The translations under genes were made by a program, and so were the position numbers. Under the pieces are notes generated by a model, which did not search any database, was not told the DNA's origin, and saw only the letters and a program-made list of their open reading frames with translations. Below, piece after piece: positions 10,527 to 18,594 of a stretch of 36,702 nt of DNA. Location of the stretch: NCBI RefSeq assembly GCF_022829295.1, contig NZ_JAKSYH010000016.1, forward strand, positions 1-36,702. Reading direction: 5' to 3'. The first letter of the stretch is position 1. Each line of letters starts with the position of its first letter. This DNA is from Methylobacterium sp. J-088. GTDB taxonomy: Bacteria; Pseudomonadota; Alphaproteobacteria; Rhizobiales; Beijerinckiaceae.

Positions 10527-11138
10527 TTCCAGAACGTTCCCCCCGGTTAGGCCGGCCGGCCATATCAGGGCAAGGGCCGCGCAGCATCACGCGCATCGCG
10601 CCAAGCCTCGGCTCAGCCTCGCGAAAAAAGGTGGACGAAGCGTGGCTTTCGCGCGGTTTCACGCGCGGGCGGCATGCCATCCGGGGATCGGCGGCTTCGT
10701 CCGGCCGCCGATGAGCGTGGCGCCACGACGCCGGATATCGTCAAACGATACAGATCCAAGGGCGCGGTCGCGGCGCCGGCCAGTTCGGAGGAGGACGGCT
10801 CGACGCGCACTTCTCCGAGCCGGGGTTCGTTGCGTTCGACCAGGAGCCTCATCCGTATTCGCCCTCGCGCGTCGGGTAGATCGGCCGGACAGACGAGGCA
10901 CGCCGCGTTTCGCTGCACGCACAAGCTGGCGACCTAATCACGAAAGCGTGATCGACTGGCTGCTCGGACCTCGCATTTCGTTACAGTCCGAATTGATATT
11001 CGAGACATTCATGCCGACGAGACCCATGTCCAAGCGGCTACAGTCGTCCAACCGTTTGAATCCCGGCGGGTATGCCCGCCGCGTCAAACCGGCTCGATCA
11101 CGTGGCGCTGCCGGACCGGTCGCCGCCTGACTCCGCGC
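10527..11138. other. Intergenic region between cckA and the AraC-type gene
   Basis: This divergent gap of about 610 bases should hold promoters for cckA (minus) and the AraC-type regulator (plus). Visible elements are a perfect small hairpin ATCACG-AAAG-CGTGAT at 10937-10952 and a larger one at 11054-11089. Short open frames exist on both strands (e.g. 10613-10924 minus), but none resembles a known protein. Confidence 0.5.
11054..11089 (+). promoter_or_regulatory. Inverted repeat in the leader of the AraC-type gene
   Basis: GTTTGA (11054-11059) pairs with TCAAAC (11084-11089), and inside it CGGCGGG (11064-11070) pairs with CCCGCCG (11075-11081) around TATG. The element ends 49 bases before the start codon. 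It could be an operator for the regulator itself or an RNA hairpin; the sequence alone does not decide. Confidence 0.4.
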
Positions 11139-12143
11139 GTGGAAACTCTCTCCTTCGCGGCTCGGGGGACGGACGGCGCCGGCTTCGAGAGCTACCGGCG
11201 CCTTTACGGCATCGGCGCCGATGTCGAGCCCGCCGAAGGGCCGTTCCGCGCCGAGGTTCGGATCCGGCGTTTCCGGCGGATGATCCTGTTCGAGCGGGAA
11301 CTCGGCGGCCTGCTGCACATGCGGGGCCCCGGGCGCGTGCGCCATGACGGCTTCGACCACATCACGCTGCACCTCCTGTTGTCCGGCGATCTCACCGGCG
11401 GCCCCCTCGGCGCCGGCCATCGCCTGCGGCCGGGCGAGATCATGGTGGTGGATACGCGCCGACCGCACTGGACGCGGGTTGAACGGGCCCGGCTGATCAC
11501 CGTCCAGCTCGCCCGCGAGGTGGTCGAGGCCTCGGTCAGCGATCTGGAACCGGTGCACGGGATCGTCCTGCCCGGGGCCGCTGCCGGACTGCTGGCCGAC
11601 TTCACCGCGTCCCTGGTCCGCCGGGCGGACGATCTGCCCCCGGTCGCGGTGGAGCGTGCAGCCGCCACGGCGGCCGAACTCCTTGGCCTCGGCTTGAGCG
11701 TCGCGACGGCCGCGCCGCTGGCCCGCCTCCTCTCGACCGAGGCGTCGCAGCCGCTGCGTCGGATCCGGGCCGAAGCCTATATCGATGCGCACTTGGCGGA
11801 CCCGAATCTGAACAGTTCGGCCATCGCGGCTGGGATCGGAGCCTCCCGGAGCAGCCTGTACGCGGTCTTTGCCGACGAGGGTGGCATTGCCCGCTTCATC
11901 CAGAGACGACGGCTCGAACGCCTGCGCGCCGCCCTGCGCCGTTCCGACGACGGCCGGCCCGTCTCGGCCCTCGCCCACGCGCACGGCTTCGCGGACGAGA
12001 GCGGGTTCAGCCGCGCGTTTCGGGCCGCCTTCGGAATGCCCCCCGGCCGGTACCGCGCCGCCATGCGGGACGCGCGAGAGGACCGGTCCGGAGATGGGCC
12101 GACCGACGCCGTGATGGTCCGCTGGACGAGCGAACTGTATTGA
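11139..12143 (+). CDS. AraC-family transcriptional regulator
   Basis: The 334-residue protein has an N-terminal ligand/cupin-like region of the AraC-binding type (about 1-200; for example DHITLHLLLSGDLTG and RPGEIMVVDTRRPHW) and a C-terminal two-helix-turn-helix AraC domain (about 225-320: SSAIAAGIGASRSSLYAVF, then VSALAHAHGFADESGFSRAFRAAFGMPPGRYR). Such proteins activate nearby genes on binding a small molecule. Translation probably starts at GTG 11139, though no strong ribosome-binding site is visible. The TGA overlaps the start of the MFS gene (TGATG), so the regulator and transporter are co-expressed and the transporter's substrate, or a related compound, is the likely inducer (inference). 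Confidence 0.88.
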   Translation: METLSFAARGTDGAGFESYRRLYGIGADVEPAEGPFRAEVRIRRFRRMILFERELGGLLHMRGPGRVRHDGFDHITLHLLLSGDLTGGPLGAGHRLRPGEIMVVDTRRPHWTRVERARLITVQLAREVVEASVSDLEPVHGIVLPGAAAGLLADFTASLVRRADDLPPVAVERAAATAAELLGLGLSVATAAPLARLLSTEASQPLRRIRAEAYIDAHLADPNLNSSAIAAGIGASRSSLYAVFADEGGIARFIQRRRLERLRAALRRSDDGRPVSALAHAHGFADESGFSRAFRAAFGMPPGRYRAAMRDAREDRSGDGPTDAVMVRWTSELY

Positions 12144-13435
12144 TGGCCGACCTGGAACGTCGTTCCGCGCCGCTCGGCCTGTCGGAGCGGCAGATGGTGA
12201 TCCTGCTCGCGGCGACGCAGCTGCTGGCGTTCAGCGACCGCTTCCTGATCACCCTGGTGGCGCAGCCGCTGAAGCTGGACCTCGCCCTCTCGGACGCGCA
12301 GCTCGGTATCCTGCAGGGATCGGCCTTCGCCCTCCTCAACGCGGCCGCCATGCCGTGGGCCGGGGGCGTCGCGGATGCCGGGCACCGGAGGATCCTGCTG
12401 ATGGCCAGCGTTCTGGCCTGGAGCGCCGCCACCCTCGCCTGCGGGCTCACAACGAGTTTCGCGGTTCTGCTTGCCGCCCGGGCCTTCCTGGGGCTCGGGC
12501 AGGCCGCGGTCGCGCCCGCGGCGTTGTCGCTGATGGCTCATCGCCTGCCGCGGCGCAGACTGGGGCGTTCGGTGGCGCTCCTGACCGCGGGGGCCAGTCT
12601 CGGCCGCAGTCTCGCCCTGCTGGCGGGCGGAGCGGTGCTGGCCGGGCTGACGGCGGCGCACGACCTGAATCTCCCCGGCTACGGACCGCTCCATCCCTGG
12701 CAGGCGCTCTTCCTGCTCGCCTGCCTGCCGAACATCGCGCTCCTGATCGGTCTCCGGCGGGTGGTCGAGCCGCCCGCGGCGCCGCAGGGCGAGGGGCGGC
12801 CGGCCCTCGCCTGGGTTGTCCGCCATCGCGCGGCCTACGGACCGCATTTCGGCGCCGCCGCAGCGGCCGTGCTGATCGGGCAGACCCTGACCGCCTGGGC
12901 GCCGACGTTCTATGTGCGCGTCCACGGCCTGACGCCGGCCGAGGCTGGCTTGCGGCTCGGCCTCGTGGTGCTCATCGCGGCGCCGGTCGGTCACCTTGCG
13001 GGCGGGCGTTGGCTCGACCATGCGCGGGCCTTCGCGCCCCGGCGGGCCGCCTCCTACGGGCTCGCCCTGGGCTTGGCGGCTGCACCGGCCTGCACGGCCG
13101 CGATGGTCTTCACGACCGACCGCGCGATGTCGCTGGCGGCATTCGCAGGGCTCGTGGCTGTGCTGGGCTTCACTTCCCCATCCGCCCTGGCGGGCCTCCA
13201 GCTCCTCACGCCGCGGGCGCTCCGCGGCCGTGTGAGCGCCGCCTTCGTGGCCGGGGTGACCCTCGTCGCCTTCGGGGCGGGGCCGGCCCTCGTCGGGGTG
13301 ATCAACGACCGCGTGGTCGGCCCGGCCCAGGTCGGGACGGCGATGCTGGCCGTGTTCGGCGTGGCCTCCCTGATCGGGATCGCCCTCGCCTTGGCGGCAC
13401 GCCCGCTCGCTGGCCGTCGACGGGCTTGGCCTTAG
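12143..13435 (+). CDS. MFS transporter (spinster-like)
   Basis: A 430-residue major facilitator with about 12 predicted membrane segments. The first half shows LGILQGSAFALLNAAAMPWAGGVADAGHRR, which carries the MFS loop 2-3 region, and FLGLGQAAVAPAALSLMAHRLPRRRLGRSVAL, resembling spinster-like and hexuronate-type permeases. The substrate cannot be read from the sequence. Start is the ATG at 12143 overlapping the regulator's stop. Its stop TAG (13433-13435) overlaps the flhB stop on the opposite strand by three bases, so the two transcripts converge with no spacer. Confidence 0.85.
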   Translation: MADLERRSAPLGLSERQMVILLAATQLLAFSDRFLITLVAQPLKLDLALSDAQLGILQGSAFALLNAAAMPWAGGVADAGHRRILLMASVLAWSAATLACGLTTSFAVLLAARAFLGLGQAAVAPAALSLMAHRLPRRRLGRSVALLTAGASLGRSLALLAGGAVLAGLTAAHDLNLPGYGPLHPWQALFLLACLPNIALLIGLRRVVEPPAAPQGEGRPALAWVVRHRAAYGPHFGAAAAAVLIGQTLTAWAPTFYVRVHGLTPAEAGLRLGLVVLIAAPVGHLAGGRWLDHARAFAPRRAASYGLALGLAAAPACTAAMVFTTDRAMSLAAFAGLVAVLGFTSPSALAGLQLLTPRALRGRVSAAFVAGVTLVAFGAGPALVGVINDRVVGPAQVGTAMLAVFGVASLIGIALALAARPLAGRRRAWP

Positions 13436-14499
13436 GCCGCGCGCCTCCGCAACCGCAACACGAAGCCGATCACCTCGGCCACCGCGCGGAAATGCTCGGC
13501 GGGGATCTCGCCATCGATCTCCACGGTGGCGTGGAGCGCCCGGGCCAGCGGCGGGTTCTCGATCACCGCGACGCCATGCTCGGCCGCCATCGCGCGGATG
13601 CGCAGCGCCAGCGAGTCGACGCCCTTGGCGACGCAGATCGGCGCCGCCATGCCGGTCTCGTAGCGCAGGGCGACCGCGTAGTGGGTCGGGTTGGTCACCA
13701 CCACGGTGGCGGTCGGCACGGCGGCCATCATCCGCTTCCGCACCCGGGCCATACGCAGCTGTCGCATGCGTCCCTTCACCTCCGGGTTGCCGTCCGACTC
13801 CTTCATCTCCTGCTTCATCTCTTCCTTCGACATGCGGTGGCGCTTGCGCCAGCGGAACCGCGCGTAGAGGGCGTCGCCCAGGGTGATCGCGAGATGCACG
13901 CACAGCATCCCGGCTAGCAGCCGCAAGCTCAAGGAGAGGATTGCCGGCAAGGCTGCACCGGGGTCGAGCTGGACGAACACCTCCAGCCGGTCGCGGTCGT
14001 TCCACAGAACCACGCCGCCCACCACGCCGACGGTGCAGATCTTGGCCAGCCCCTTGCCGAACTGGAACCACGCCTCGATGCCGAGCAGGCGCTTCATCCC
14101 GGCCATGGGCGAGAGCCGCTCGAATTTCGGCATCAGCGTCTCGGCGGTGAACACCAGCGGGTGCTGGAGCAGCCCGGCGGCGAGCCCCGCGACCACGGCG
14201 AGGCCCACCGGGATGGCCACCGCCTGCAGCCAAAGCCACAGCGCCCGCACGGCCGCGGCCCGCATCGCGGTGGCGTCGTCCGGCAGGGTGTGGGCGTTGG
14301 CGAGGTAGGCGCGAAGCCCGTACAGCAAGTTCTGCGCGATGCTGGGTGCCGCCAGCATCAGCGCGAGGGTGAAGGCCCCCAGGATCGCGAAGGTGTTGAT
14401 CTCGGTGCTGGTCGCGACGTCGCCGCGCTCGATCGCCTGATCCAGGCGCCGTTGGGACGGCTCCTCGGTCTTGTCTTCGTCGTCCGCGCCCTCGGCCAT
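13432..14499 (-). CDS. flhB: Flagellar export switch protein FlhB
   Basis: FlhB is an inner-membrane component of the flagellar type III export gate that switches substrate specificity from rod/hook to filament proteins by self-cleavage. The 355-residue protein begins MAEGADDEDKTEEPSQRRLD, the family start, followed by four membrane segments in the first 210 residues. The cytosolic part has the autocleavage motif NPTH at residues 270-273 (VVVTNPTHYAVALRY), then PICVAKGVDSLALRIR. It is the last gene of the flgB-flgC-fliE-fliQ-fliR-flhB operon, 12 bases after fliR. Confidence 0.97.
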   Translation of the reverse strand: MAEGADDEDKTEEPSQRRLDQAIERGDVATSTEINTFAILGAFTLALMLAAPSIAQNLLYGLRAYLANAHTLPDDATAMRAAAVRALWLWLQAVAIPVGLAVVAGLAAGLLQHPLVFTAETLMPKFERLSPMAGMKRLLGIEAWFQFGKGLAKICTVGVVGGVVLWNDRDRLEVFVQLDPGAALPAILSLSLRLLAGMLCVHLAITLGDALYARFRWRKRHRMSKEEMKQEMKESDGNPEVKGRMRQLRMARVRKRMMAAVPTATVVVTNPTHYAVALRYETGMAAPICVAKGVDSLALRIRAMAAEHGVAVIENPPLARALHATVEIDGEIPAEHFRAVAEVIGFVLRLRRRAA

Positions 14500-14511
14500 C
14501 CCGCGGCTACC

Positions 14512-15273
14512 TCAGCGCCCGATCGATTCGGCGAGGTATCGGCCCATATCGTCCAGGAAGACGCCCATCATCACGCCGAGGCAGCCCATCAGGATCACGA
14601 CGCCCGCCAGTACCGAGGCCGGGACCGCCAAGGCGAACACCTGCAATTGCGGCATCAGGCGCGACAGCACGCCGAGGCCCAGATTGAACAGGATCCCGAA
14701 CGCGATGAACGGCCCGGAGATCTGCATCGCCAGGGTGAAGCCGCGGGCGAGCGCCCGGGTCGCCAGCGCGAGCGCGTCCGAGAAGGCCGGGACCCCGTCC
14801 GGGGGCAGCACGTCGTAGCTCCGCGCCAAGCCCTCGATGGCGAGGTGGTGCAGATCGGTGGTGAAGATCAGCGTGATGCCCAGCAGCGACAGGAAGTTGC
14901 CGATCGCCACCTGCTGGCCGCCCTGGCTCGGATCCACGGTCATCGCGTAGGACAGGCCGATCTGCGCCGCGATGATCGTCCCGGCCGTCTGGAGGGCCGC
15001 CAGCACCATCCGCACCGAGAGGCCGAGGACCAGCCCCACGATCGTCTCCCCGAACAGGAGCCCGATCAGCCGCGGCCCGGCGAGACCCTCCGTGCCGCCG
15101 AGCAGCGGGCGCACGGTCGGGAACAGCACCAGGGTGGTGAGCACCGCGAAGGCCAGCCGCAGGCGCGGCGAGACCGACTGTTCGCCGATCCCGGGCATCA
15201 GCATGATCAGCGTGCCGACGCGGGCGAAGGTGATCAGGAAGGCCGAGGCAATCCCGGGCAGGAGGAGGTTCAT
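14512..15273 (-). CDS. fliR: Flagellar export gate protein FliR
   Basis: FliR forms the core of the type III export gate with FliP and FliQ. The 253-residue protein is almost entirely hydrophobic with about six membrane stretches. It shows the family patterns FARVGTLIMLMPGIGEQSVSPRLRLAFA near the N-terminus and GTIIAAQIGLSYAMTVDPSQGGQ in the middle, ending in a segment with VLAGVVILMGCLGVMMGVF. The start ATG follows fliQ by 51 bases. The usual partners fliP and flhA are not in this window. Confidence 0.96.
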   Translation of the reverse strand: MNLLLPGIASAFLITFARVGTLIMLMPGIGEQSVSPRLRLAFAVLTTLVLFPTVRPLLGGTEGLAGPRLIGLLFGETIVGLVLGLSVRMVLAALQTAGTIIAAQIGLSYAMTVDPSQGGQQVAIGNFLSLLGITLIFTTDLHHLAIEGLARSYDVLPPDGVPAFSDALALATRALARGFTLAMQISGPFIAFGILFNLGLGVLSRLMPQLQVFALAVPASVLAGVVILMGCLGVMMGVFLDDMGRYLAESIGR

Positions 15274-15324
15274 CGCCGCCCCCCTGACACGCGGATTGCG
15301 CCGCTGTCGTGGCCTGGACAGATC

Positions 15325-15591
15325 TCATCCGCCCGTCGCGATGCGGGCGGCGATGCGGGTCATGTAGCCCGCCATGGCGTCGCCGATGAAGGGCAGCATC
15401 AGGAGCAGCACGGCGAACACCGCCACGACCTTGGGCACGTAGATCAGGGTCTGCTCCTGGATCTGGGTCAGGGCCTGGACCAGCGAGACCGCGAGGCCCA
15501 CCGCGAGGGAGACGAGCATCAGCGGTCCGGCGATCTTCAGGAACACGAAGATGCCGTCGCGGGCGACATCGAGGATGGCAAGTCCGGTCAT
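15325..15591 (-). CDS. fliQ: Flagellar export gate protein FliQ
   Basis: FliQ is a small two-helix membrane protein present in four copies in the export gate. The 88-residue product has two hydrophobic segments (about 17-38 and 50-73) joined by the conserved QALTQIQEQTLIYVPK loop. Length and order before fliR are standard. It is separated from fliE upstream by about 117 bases filled by a set of palindromes (15629-15699), an unusual interruption inside an otherwise tight operon. Confidence 0.96.
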   Translation of the reverse strand: MTGLAILDVARDGIFVFLKIAGPLMLVSLAVGLAVSLVQALTQIQEQTLIYVPKVVAVFAVLLLMLPFIGDAMAGYMTRIAARIATGG

Positions 15592-15628
15592 GATGAGGAC
15601 GGATCCGAAGGAGGACAGGTGACGGTTT

Positions 15629-15699
15629 CAAAAGGTCGTCGACCTTTTGCGGGTGCAGGGCTCCGCCCCGATACGCCGCCAAAGGGCGTAGCCCTTTGG
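15629..15699. repeat. Three consecutive GC-rich palindromes (REP-like element)
   Basis: Three palindromes stand in a row: CAAAAGGTCG-T-CGACCTTTTG at 15629-15649, GGGC-TCC-GCCC at 15658-15668, and CCAAAGGGC-GTA-GCCCTTTGG at 15679-15699. This style (an AAAGGTCG palindrome, a GGGCTCCGCCC core and a CCAAAGGGC palindrome) resembles the dispersed intergenic palindromes common in Methylobacterium and related genomes. It lies between fliE and fliQ and would form three stem-loops in the operon mRNA. Confidence 0.7.
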
Positions 15700-15708
15700 G
15701 ATCCCACG

Positions 15709-16023
15709 TCAGATCTGCATCCGCATGATCTCCTCGTAGGCGGAGATCATGCGGTCGCGCACGGCGACCATGGTCTGGAGGGCGGTCTCGCTCTCGGCGA
15801 CCGCAGTGACCACATCCACGACGTTGGCCTTGCCGGACGCGGCAGAGACCGCCTGGGCATCGGCCCGGCGCCCGGCATCGCCGACGTTCTCCAGCGTCTT
15901 GCCGAGGAACTGCATGAAGTCGGTTCCAGTCTCGGCGGTCGACTGTACCTTGGGAACGGGCCGGCCTGAGGCGATGCCCTGGACGGCGGCGTAGGCGCCC
16001 GCCGCGAAGTTGCTCGAAGCCAT
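15709..16023 (-). CDS. fliE: Flagellar hook-basal body protein FliE
   Basis: FliE links the MS ring to the proximal rod and is the first rod protein exported. The 104-residue protein has the family layout: a variable, alanine-rich N-terminus and a conserved amphipathic C-terminal half (TGTDFMQFLGKTLENVGDA, then VVTAVAESETALQTMVAVRDRMISAYEEIMRM split by short spacers). It starts 19 bases after the flgC stop. Order flgB-flgC-fliE is canonical. Confidence 0.95.
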   Translation of the reverse strand: MASSNFAAGAYAAVQGIASGRPVPKVQSTAETGTDFMQFLGKTLENVGDAGRRADAQAVSAASGKANVVDVVTAVAESETALQTMVAVRDRMISAYEEIMRMQI

Positions 16024-16042
16024 CGCTATCGCTCCTGCCCGA

Positions 16043-16450
16043 TCACTTCAGGATGCCGAGCGTCTGGGACAGCATCTTGCGCGTGGCGGTGATCATGTTG
16101 AGGTTCGCCTCGTAGGAGCGCTGGGCCTCGCGCAGGTCCATGTTCTCGACCAGCGCATTGACGTTGGGCATCTGCACCTCGCCCCGTGCGTTGGCCGCCG
16201 GGTTGCCGGGCTCGAACTTGGTCCGGAAGGCGGACGGGTCGCGCCGGACGCGGCCCGCCTCCACGAGCCGGGCGCCGGTCTCGTCGTCGAGATGGCTGGT
16301 GAAGCTCGGAATCTTGCGCCGATAGGGTTCCGCCCCCACCGAGGGCGGCGCGGAATCGGCGTTGGCGATGTTCTCGGCGATAATCCGCATCCGGCCCGAC
16401 TGAGCCTTGAGGCCGGCCGCCGCCACCGCCATCGACTTGCTGAATTCCAT
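16043..16450 (-). CDS. flgC: Flagellar proximal rod protein FlgC
   Basis: FlgC is a rod subunit exported by the flagellar type III system. The 135-residue protein has the N-terminal rod/hook signature around residues 10-32 (AAAGLKAQSGRMRIIAENIANADS) and the matching C-terminal helix (SYEANLNMITATRKMLSQTLGIL), which pair in the coiled-coil core of axial proteins. The middle contains PYRRKIPSF and VQMPNVNALVENMDLREAQR. It lies 40 bases after flgB. Confidence 0.96.
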   Translation of the reverse strand: MEFSKSMAVAAAGLKAQSGRMRIIAENIANADSAPPSVGAEPYRRKIPSFTSHLDDETGARLVEAGRVRRDPSAFRTKFEPGNPAANARGEVQMPNVNALVENMDLREAQRSYEANLNMITATRKMLSQTLGILK

Positions 16451-16490
16451 GGCTCAACGCCCTCCTCTCGCCGCGTCTGGGCGGCCGACG

Positions 16491-16892
16491 TCAGCTCTTG
16501 CCGATGGCGATCTTCAGGGTGGTCAGGCTGTGCTGGTAGAGCGAGGCGGCGAGCTGATAATCCGATTGGTTGTCGCCGGCCTTCATCATCTCGTCCTCGA
16601 GATTGACCCCGTTGCCGCTCGGGCGGATCTCGAACCCTTTGGCGCGCTTGGCCTCAGCGCCGCCGCCCTGCCCCGCGGGCGCCAGATGGGCCGGGCTCGT
16701 CAGGGCCAAGCTGGTCGAGCCGGAGGCCAGAGCGCCGGTCGTCCGATCGAAGCGCGGCTCGACGAGGTCGCGGGGCTTGAACCCCGGCATGTCGGCGTTG
16801 GCCACGTTTTCCGAGATCAGTCCCTGGCGTGCCTGGGCCCATTGCATCCGGGTGCGCAGCATGCCGAGCACGGGCAGGTCGGTGAGGGCCAA
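16491..16892 (-). CDS. flgB: Flagellar proximal rod protein FlgB
   Basis: FlgB is the most membrane-proximal rod subunit. The 133-residue protein carries the N-terminal motif QGLISENVANADMPGFKPRDL and the C-terminal helix NQSDYQLAASLYQHSLTTLKIAIGK, both characteristic of this family. It is the first gene of the flagellar operon. A full CtrA-type box (TTAA-N7-TTAA) sits 68 bases upstream of its start, and a second lies further up toward the divergent fliO gene, consistent with CtrA control of early flagellar genes in alphaproteobacteria. Confidence 0.96.
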   Translation of the reverse strand: MALTDLPVLGMLRTRMQWAQARQGLISENVANADMPGFKPRDLVEPRFDRTTGALASGSTSLALTSPAHLAPAGQGGGAEAKRAKGFEIRPSGNGVNLEDEMMKAGDNQSDYQLAASLYQHSLTTLKIAIGKS

Positions 16893-16959
16893 GGTCGCCT
16901 CCGGTCGGGCATCGCCGCGCCGGAACGAGCGGGCTCGGCAAAAACTGCCGTGCGCATGG

Positions 16960-16974
16960 TTAACGCTGCGTTAA
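16960..16974 (-). promoter_or_regulatory. CtrA-type box upstream of flgB
   Basis: The sequence TTAACGCTGCGTTAA fits the alphaproteobacterial CtrA consensus TTAA-N7-TTAA exactly and is also a near-perfect palindrome (TTAACGC-T-GCGTTAA). It lies 68 bases before the flgB start codon on the minus strand. CtrA control of flagellar genes is well established in Caulobacter and documented in several Rhizobiales. Confidence 0.7.
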
Positions 16975-17136
16975 ACCCAGGGTCGATGCCGCTGCGGTCG
17001 ACGCGCCGGATTCCGGATTCGACGCGTCGGGACGCAGCGACGGGCCCGGGGAAGTCCGTTCTTCCAAAGCCGATACGGCGGCAGAGCGCTTCAATTCACG
17101 TCGTATTGTGTTGATGGCGTTGGTTTAAAAGGTCTG

Positions 17137-17152
17137 TTAACGACCCCTTAAC
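17137..17152 (+). promoter_or_regulatory. CtrA-type box upstream of fliO
   Basis: TTAACGACCCCTTAAC matches TTAA-N7-TTAAC perfectly. It lies 90 bases before the fliO-like start. A further TTAA at 17125-17128 precedes it at a spacing of eight bases. With the box at 16960 it places two full CtrA motifs in the 350-base divergent region between flgB and fliO. Confidence 0.7.
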
Positions 17153-17242
17153 GCCGTTTGCCTTGCAGCCCCTCCGGCGTGGTATGGACTCGTCCTTGCC
17201 GGGCGCGGACCAGCGGCGGCCGGAACGTGCGAGTGCGTAACC

Positions 17243-18556
17243 TTGCGATGGCTGCAATCCGTGTTCGGTTCTGACGGCTCCCCCATCGTTCAATATGTCG
17301 TGATTTTCGCCGTCATCTTCACGGCGCTGGCGGCGATCGTCTTCACGGTGCGGCGGCTCACGGGGCGGACCCTGGCGCTGCCCGGGCGGAACGGCGGCCG
17401 CGGGCGGCAGCCGCGGCTCGGCATCGTCGACGTGTACGAGCTCGATCGCGCCCGCCAGCTGATCCTGCTGCGTCGGGACAATGTCGAGCATCTGCTCCTC
17501 GTGGGCGGGCCCAACGACGTCGTAGTCGAGCGCAACATCCAGCGCAGCCAGCGCCCCCTGACGGAGGCGTCCCTGAGGGCGGACGCAGCGCCGGACGCCC
17601 TCGACGAACCGCTGTCGGATCCTCTGGTCCAGGGCGGCCGCCTGTCCGAGCCGTCACGCGCTCTGCCCGAGTTGTCCGGGCTGCGCGCCGAGCCGCTGTT
17701 CGATCCGGGCTTCGAAATGCCCGTGGTCGTGCCCTCGCCCATCCCGCGGTCCGGGGCGGGGCCGACCGTGAGTCTGCCGCTCGATCCAGCGCTGCTCGGC
17801 GGCGATGAGCCCGGGCAGGACGTCTCCGAACCGCTCTCGCCGCTGGTGCCTGCGCCTCCTCAGAAACTCCCCGAACCCCTGCGTGCGCCGGTTCGCGAGC
17901 CGGTCGCTCCGCGCCGGGTCCTGAGCCGGACTGCGCCGCCGCTGGTCGATCCGCGGCCCGGCCCGGCCTCGGAGCGCGCCTCCGATCCGGCGCCCGCCGT
18001 GGATCAGACGGCCCGGCCGGCGCCAAGCCTCGCAGTTCCGTCCGAGCGCCGGAGCGTCGATCCGGCGATCCTCTCGGACATGGCCCGGCAGCTTCAGGCG
18101 GCTTTGTCGCGTCCCTCGTCGGCGGTGACCCCGGCCCCGCTGCTCAACGCGGCCTCGGCCCCGGACGACGGTGTCGATCCGATGGCCGCCGCGATGGCGA
18201 CCACTCCGCCGGTCTCCGCGACGCCGCCCGAACCGGTGCTGCCCCCGGCCGTCGACATGCCTGTCGACGAGCCCGCCCCGCCGAGCATTGTGGCTGCAGC
18301 TCCGTCGGTCTCGGTGGTTCAGGCTCCCGCACCCCCTCCTCCTGCGCCGCCTTCACCTGCACTCCCTTCTCCTGCGCCGGCCGTAGCCCGGCCCGAGCCG
18401 AAGGCGCCGCCCACGTTCCGGCCTCCGCCTCCGCCCGAGCCGTCCTTACCCGCGCCACGCCCCGACGCGAAGACGTCGGGAAATCCCTTCTCCGTGGAGG
18501 AGATCGAGGCTGAATTCGCCCGGCTGTTGGGACGTCCGCTCGACAAGCGGAGCTGA
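17243..18556 (+). CDS. fliO: FliO-like flagellar biosynthesis protein with long proline-rich tail
   Basis: FliO is a membrane protein that helps assemble the FliP ring of the flagellar export gate. The 437-residue product has a short N-terminus, one membrane segment at about 15-37 (PIVQYVVIFAVIFTALAAIVF), then a FliO-type domain to about residue 100 (RLGIVDVYELDRARQLILLRRDNVEH, LLLVGGPNDVVVERNI). The remaining 330 residues are rich in proline and alanine and probably disordered, ending in a short acidic helix with NPFSVEEIEAEFARLLGR. E. coli FliO is only about 120 residues, so the tail is unusual. The start is TTG at 17243, chosen because it immediately precedes the hydrophobic segment; it is less certain than the frame. 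Two CtrA-type boxes lie in the shared upstream region. Confidence 0.8.
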   Translation: MRWLQSVFGSDGSPIVQYVVIFAVIFTALAAIVFTVRRLTGRTLALPGRNGGRGRQPRLGIVDVYELDRARQLILLRRDNVEHLLLVGGPNDVVVERNIQRSQRPLTEASLRADAAPDALDEPLSDPLVQGGRLSEPSRALPELSGLRAEPLFDPGFEMPVVVPSPIPRSGAGPTVSLPLDPALLGGDEPGQDVSEPLSPLVPAPPQKLPEPLRAPVREPVAPRRVLSRTAPPLVDPRPGPASERASDPAPAVDQTARPAPSLAVPSERRSVDPAILSDMARQLQAALSRPSSAVTPAPLLNAASAPDDGVDPMAAAMATTPPVSATPPEPVLPPAVDMPVDEPAPPSIVAAAPSVSVVQAPAPPPPAPPSPALPSPAPAVARPEPKAPPTFRPPPPPEPSLPAPRPDAKTSGNPFSVEEIEAEFARLLGRPLDKRS

Positions 18557-18594
18557 GCCGTCCGGTCCGACCCTTCGGCCGCGACCACACGGCG

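Noticed and set aside
10613..10924. A 103-codon minus-strand frame upstream of cckA
   Set aside because: The inner part starting MRLLVERNEPRLGE looks coding-like for about 35 codons but then degenerates; I could not support it as a gene or name it as a remnant.
11777..14239. An 820-codon minus-strand frame across the AraC gene, MFS gene and flhB
   Set aside because: It crosses well-supported genes in other frames and shows no family motif.
14161..15969. A 602-codon plus-strand frame opposite the flagellar operon
   Set aside because: It is antisense to flhB, fliR, fliQ and fliE and has an Arg/Gln/His-rich composition without any domain pattern.
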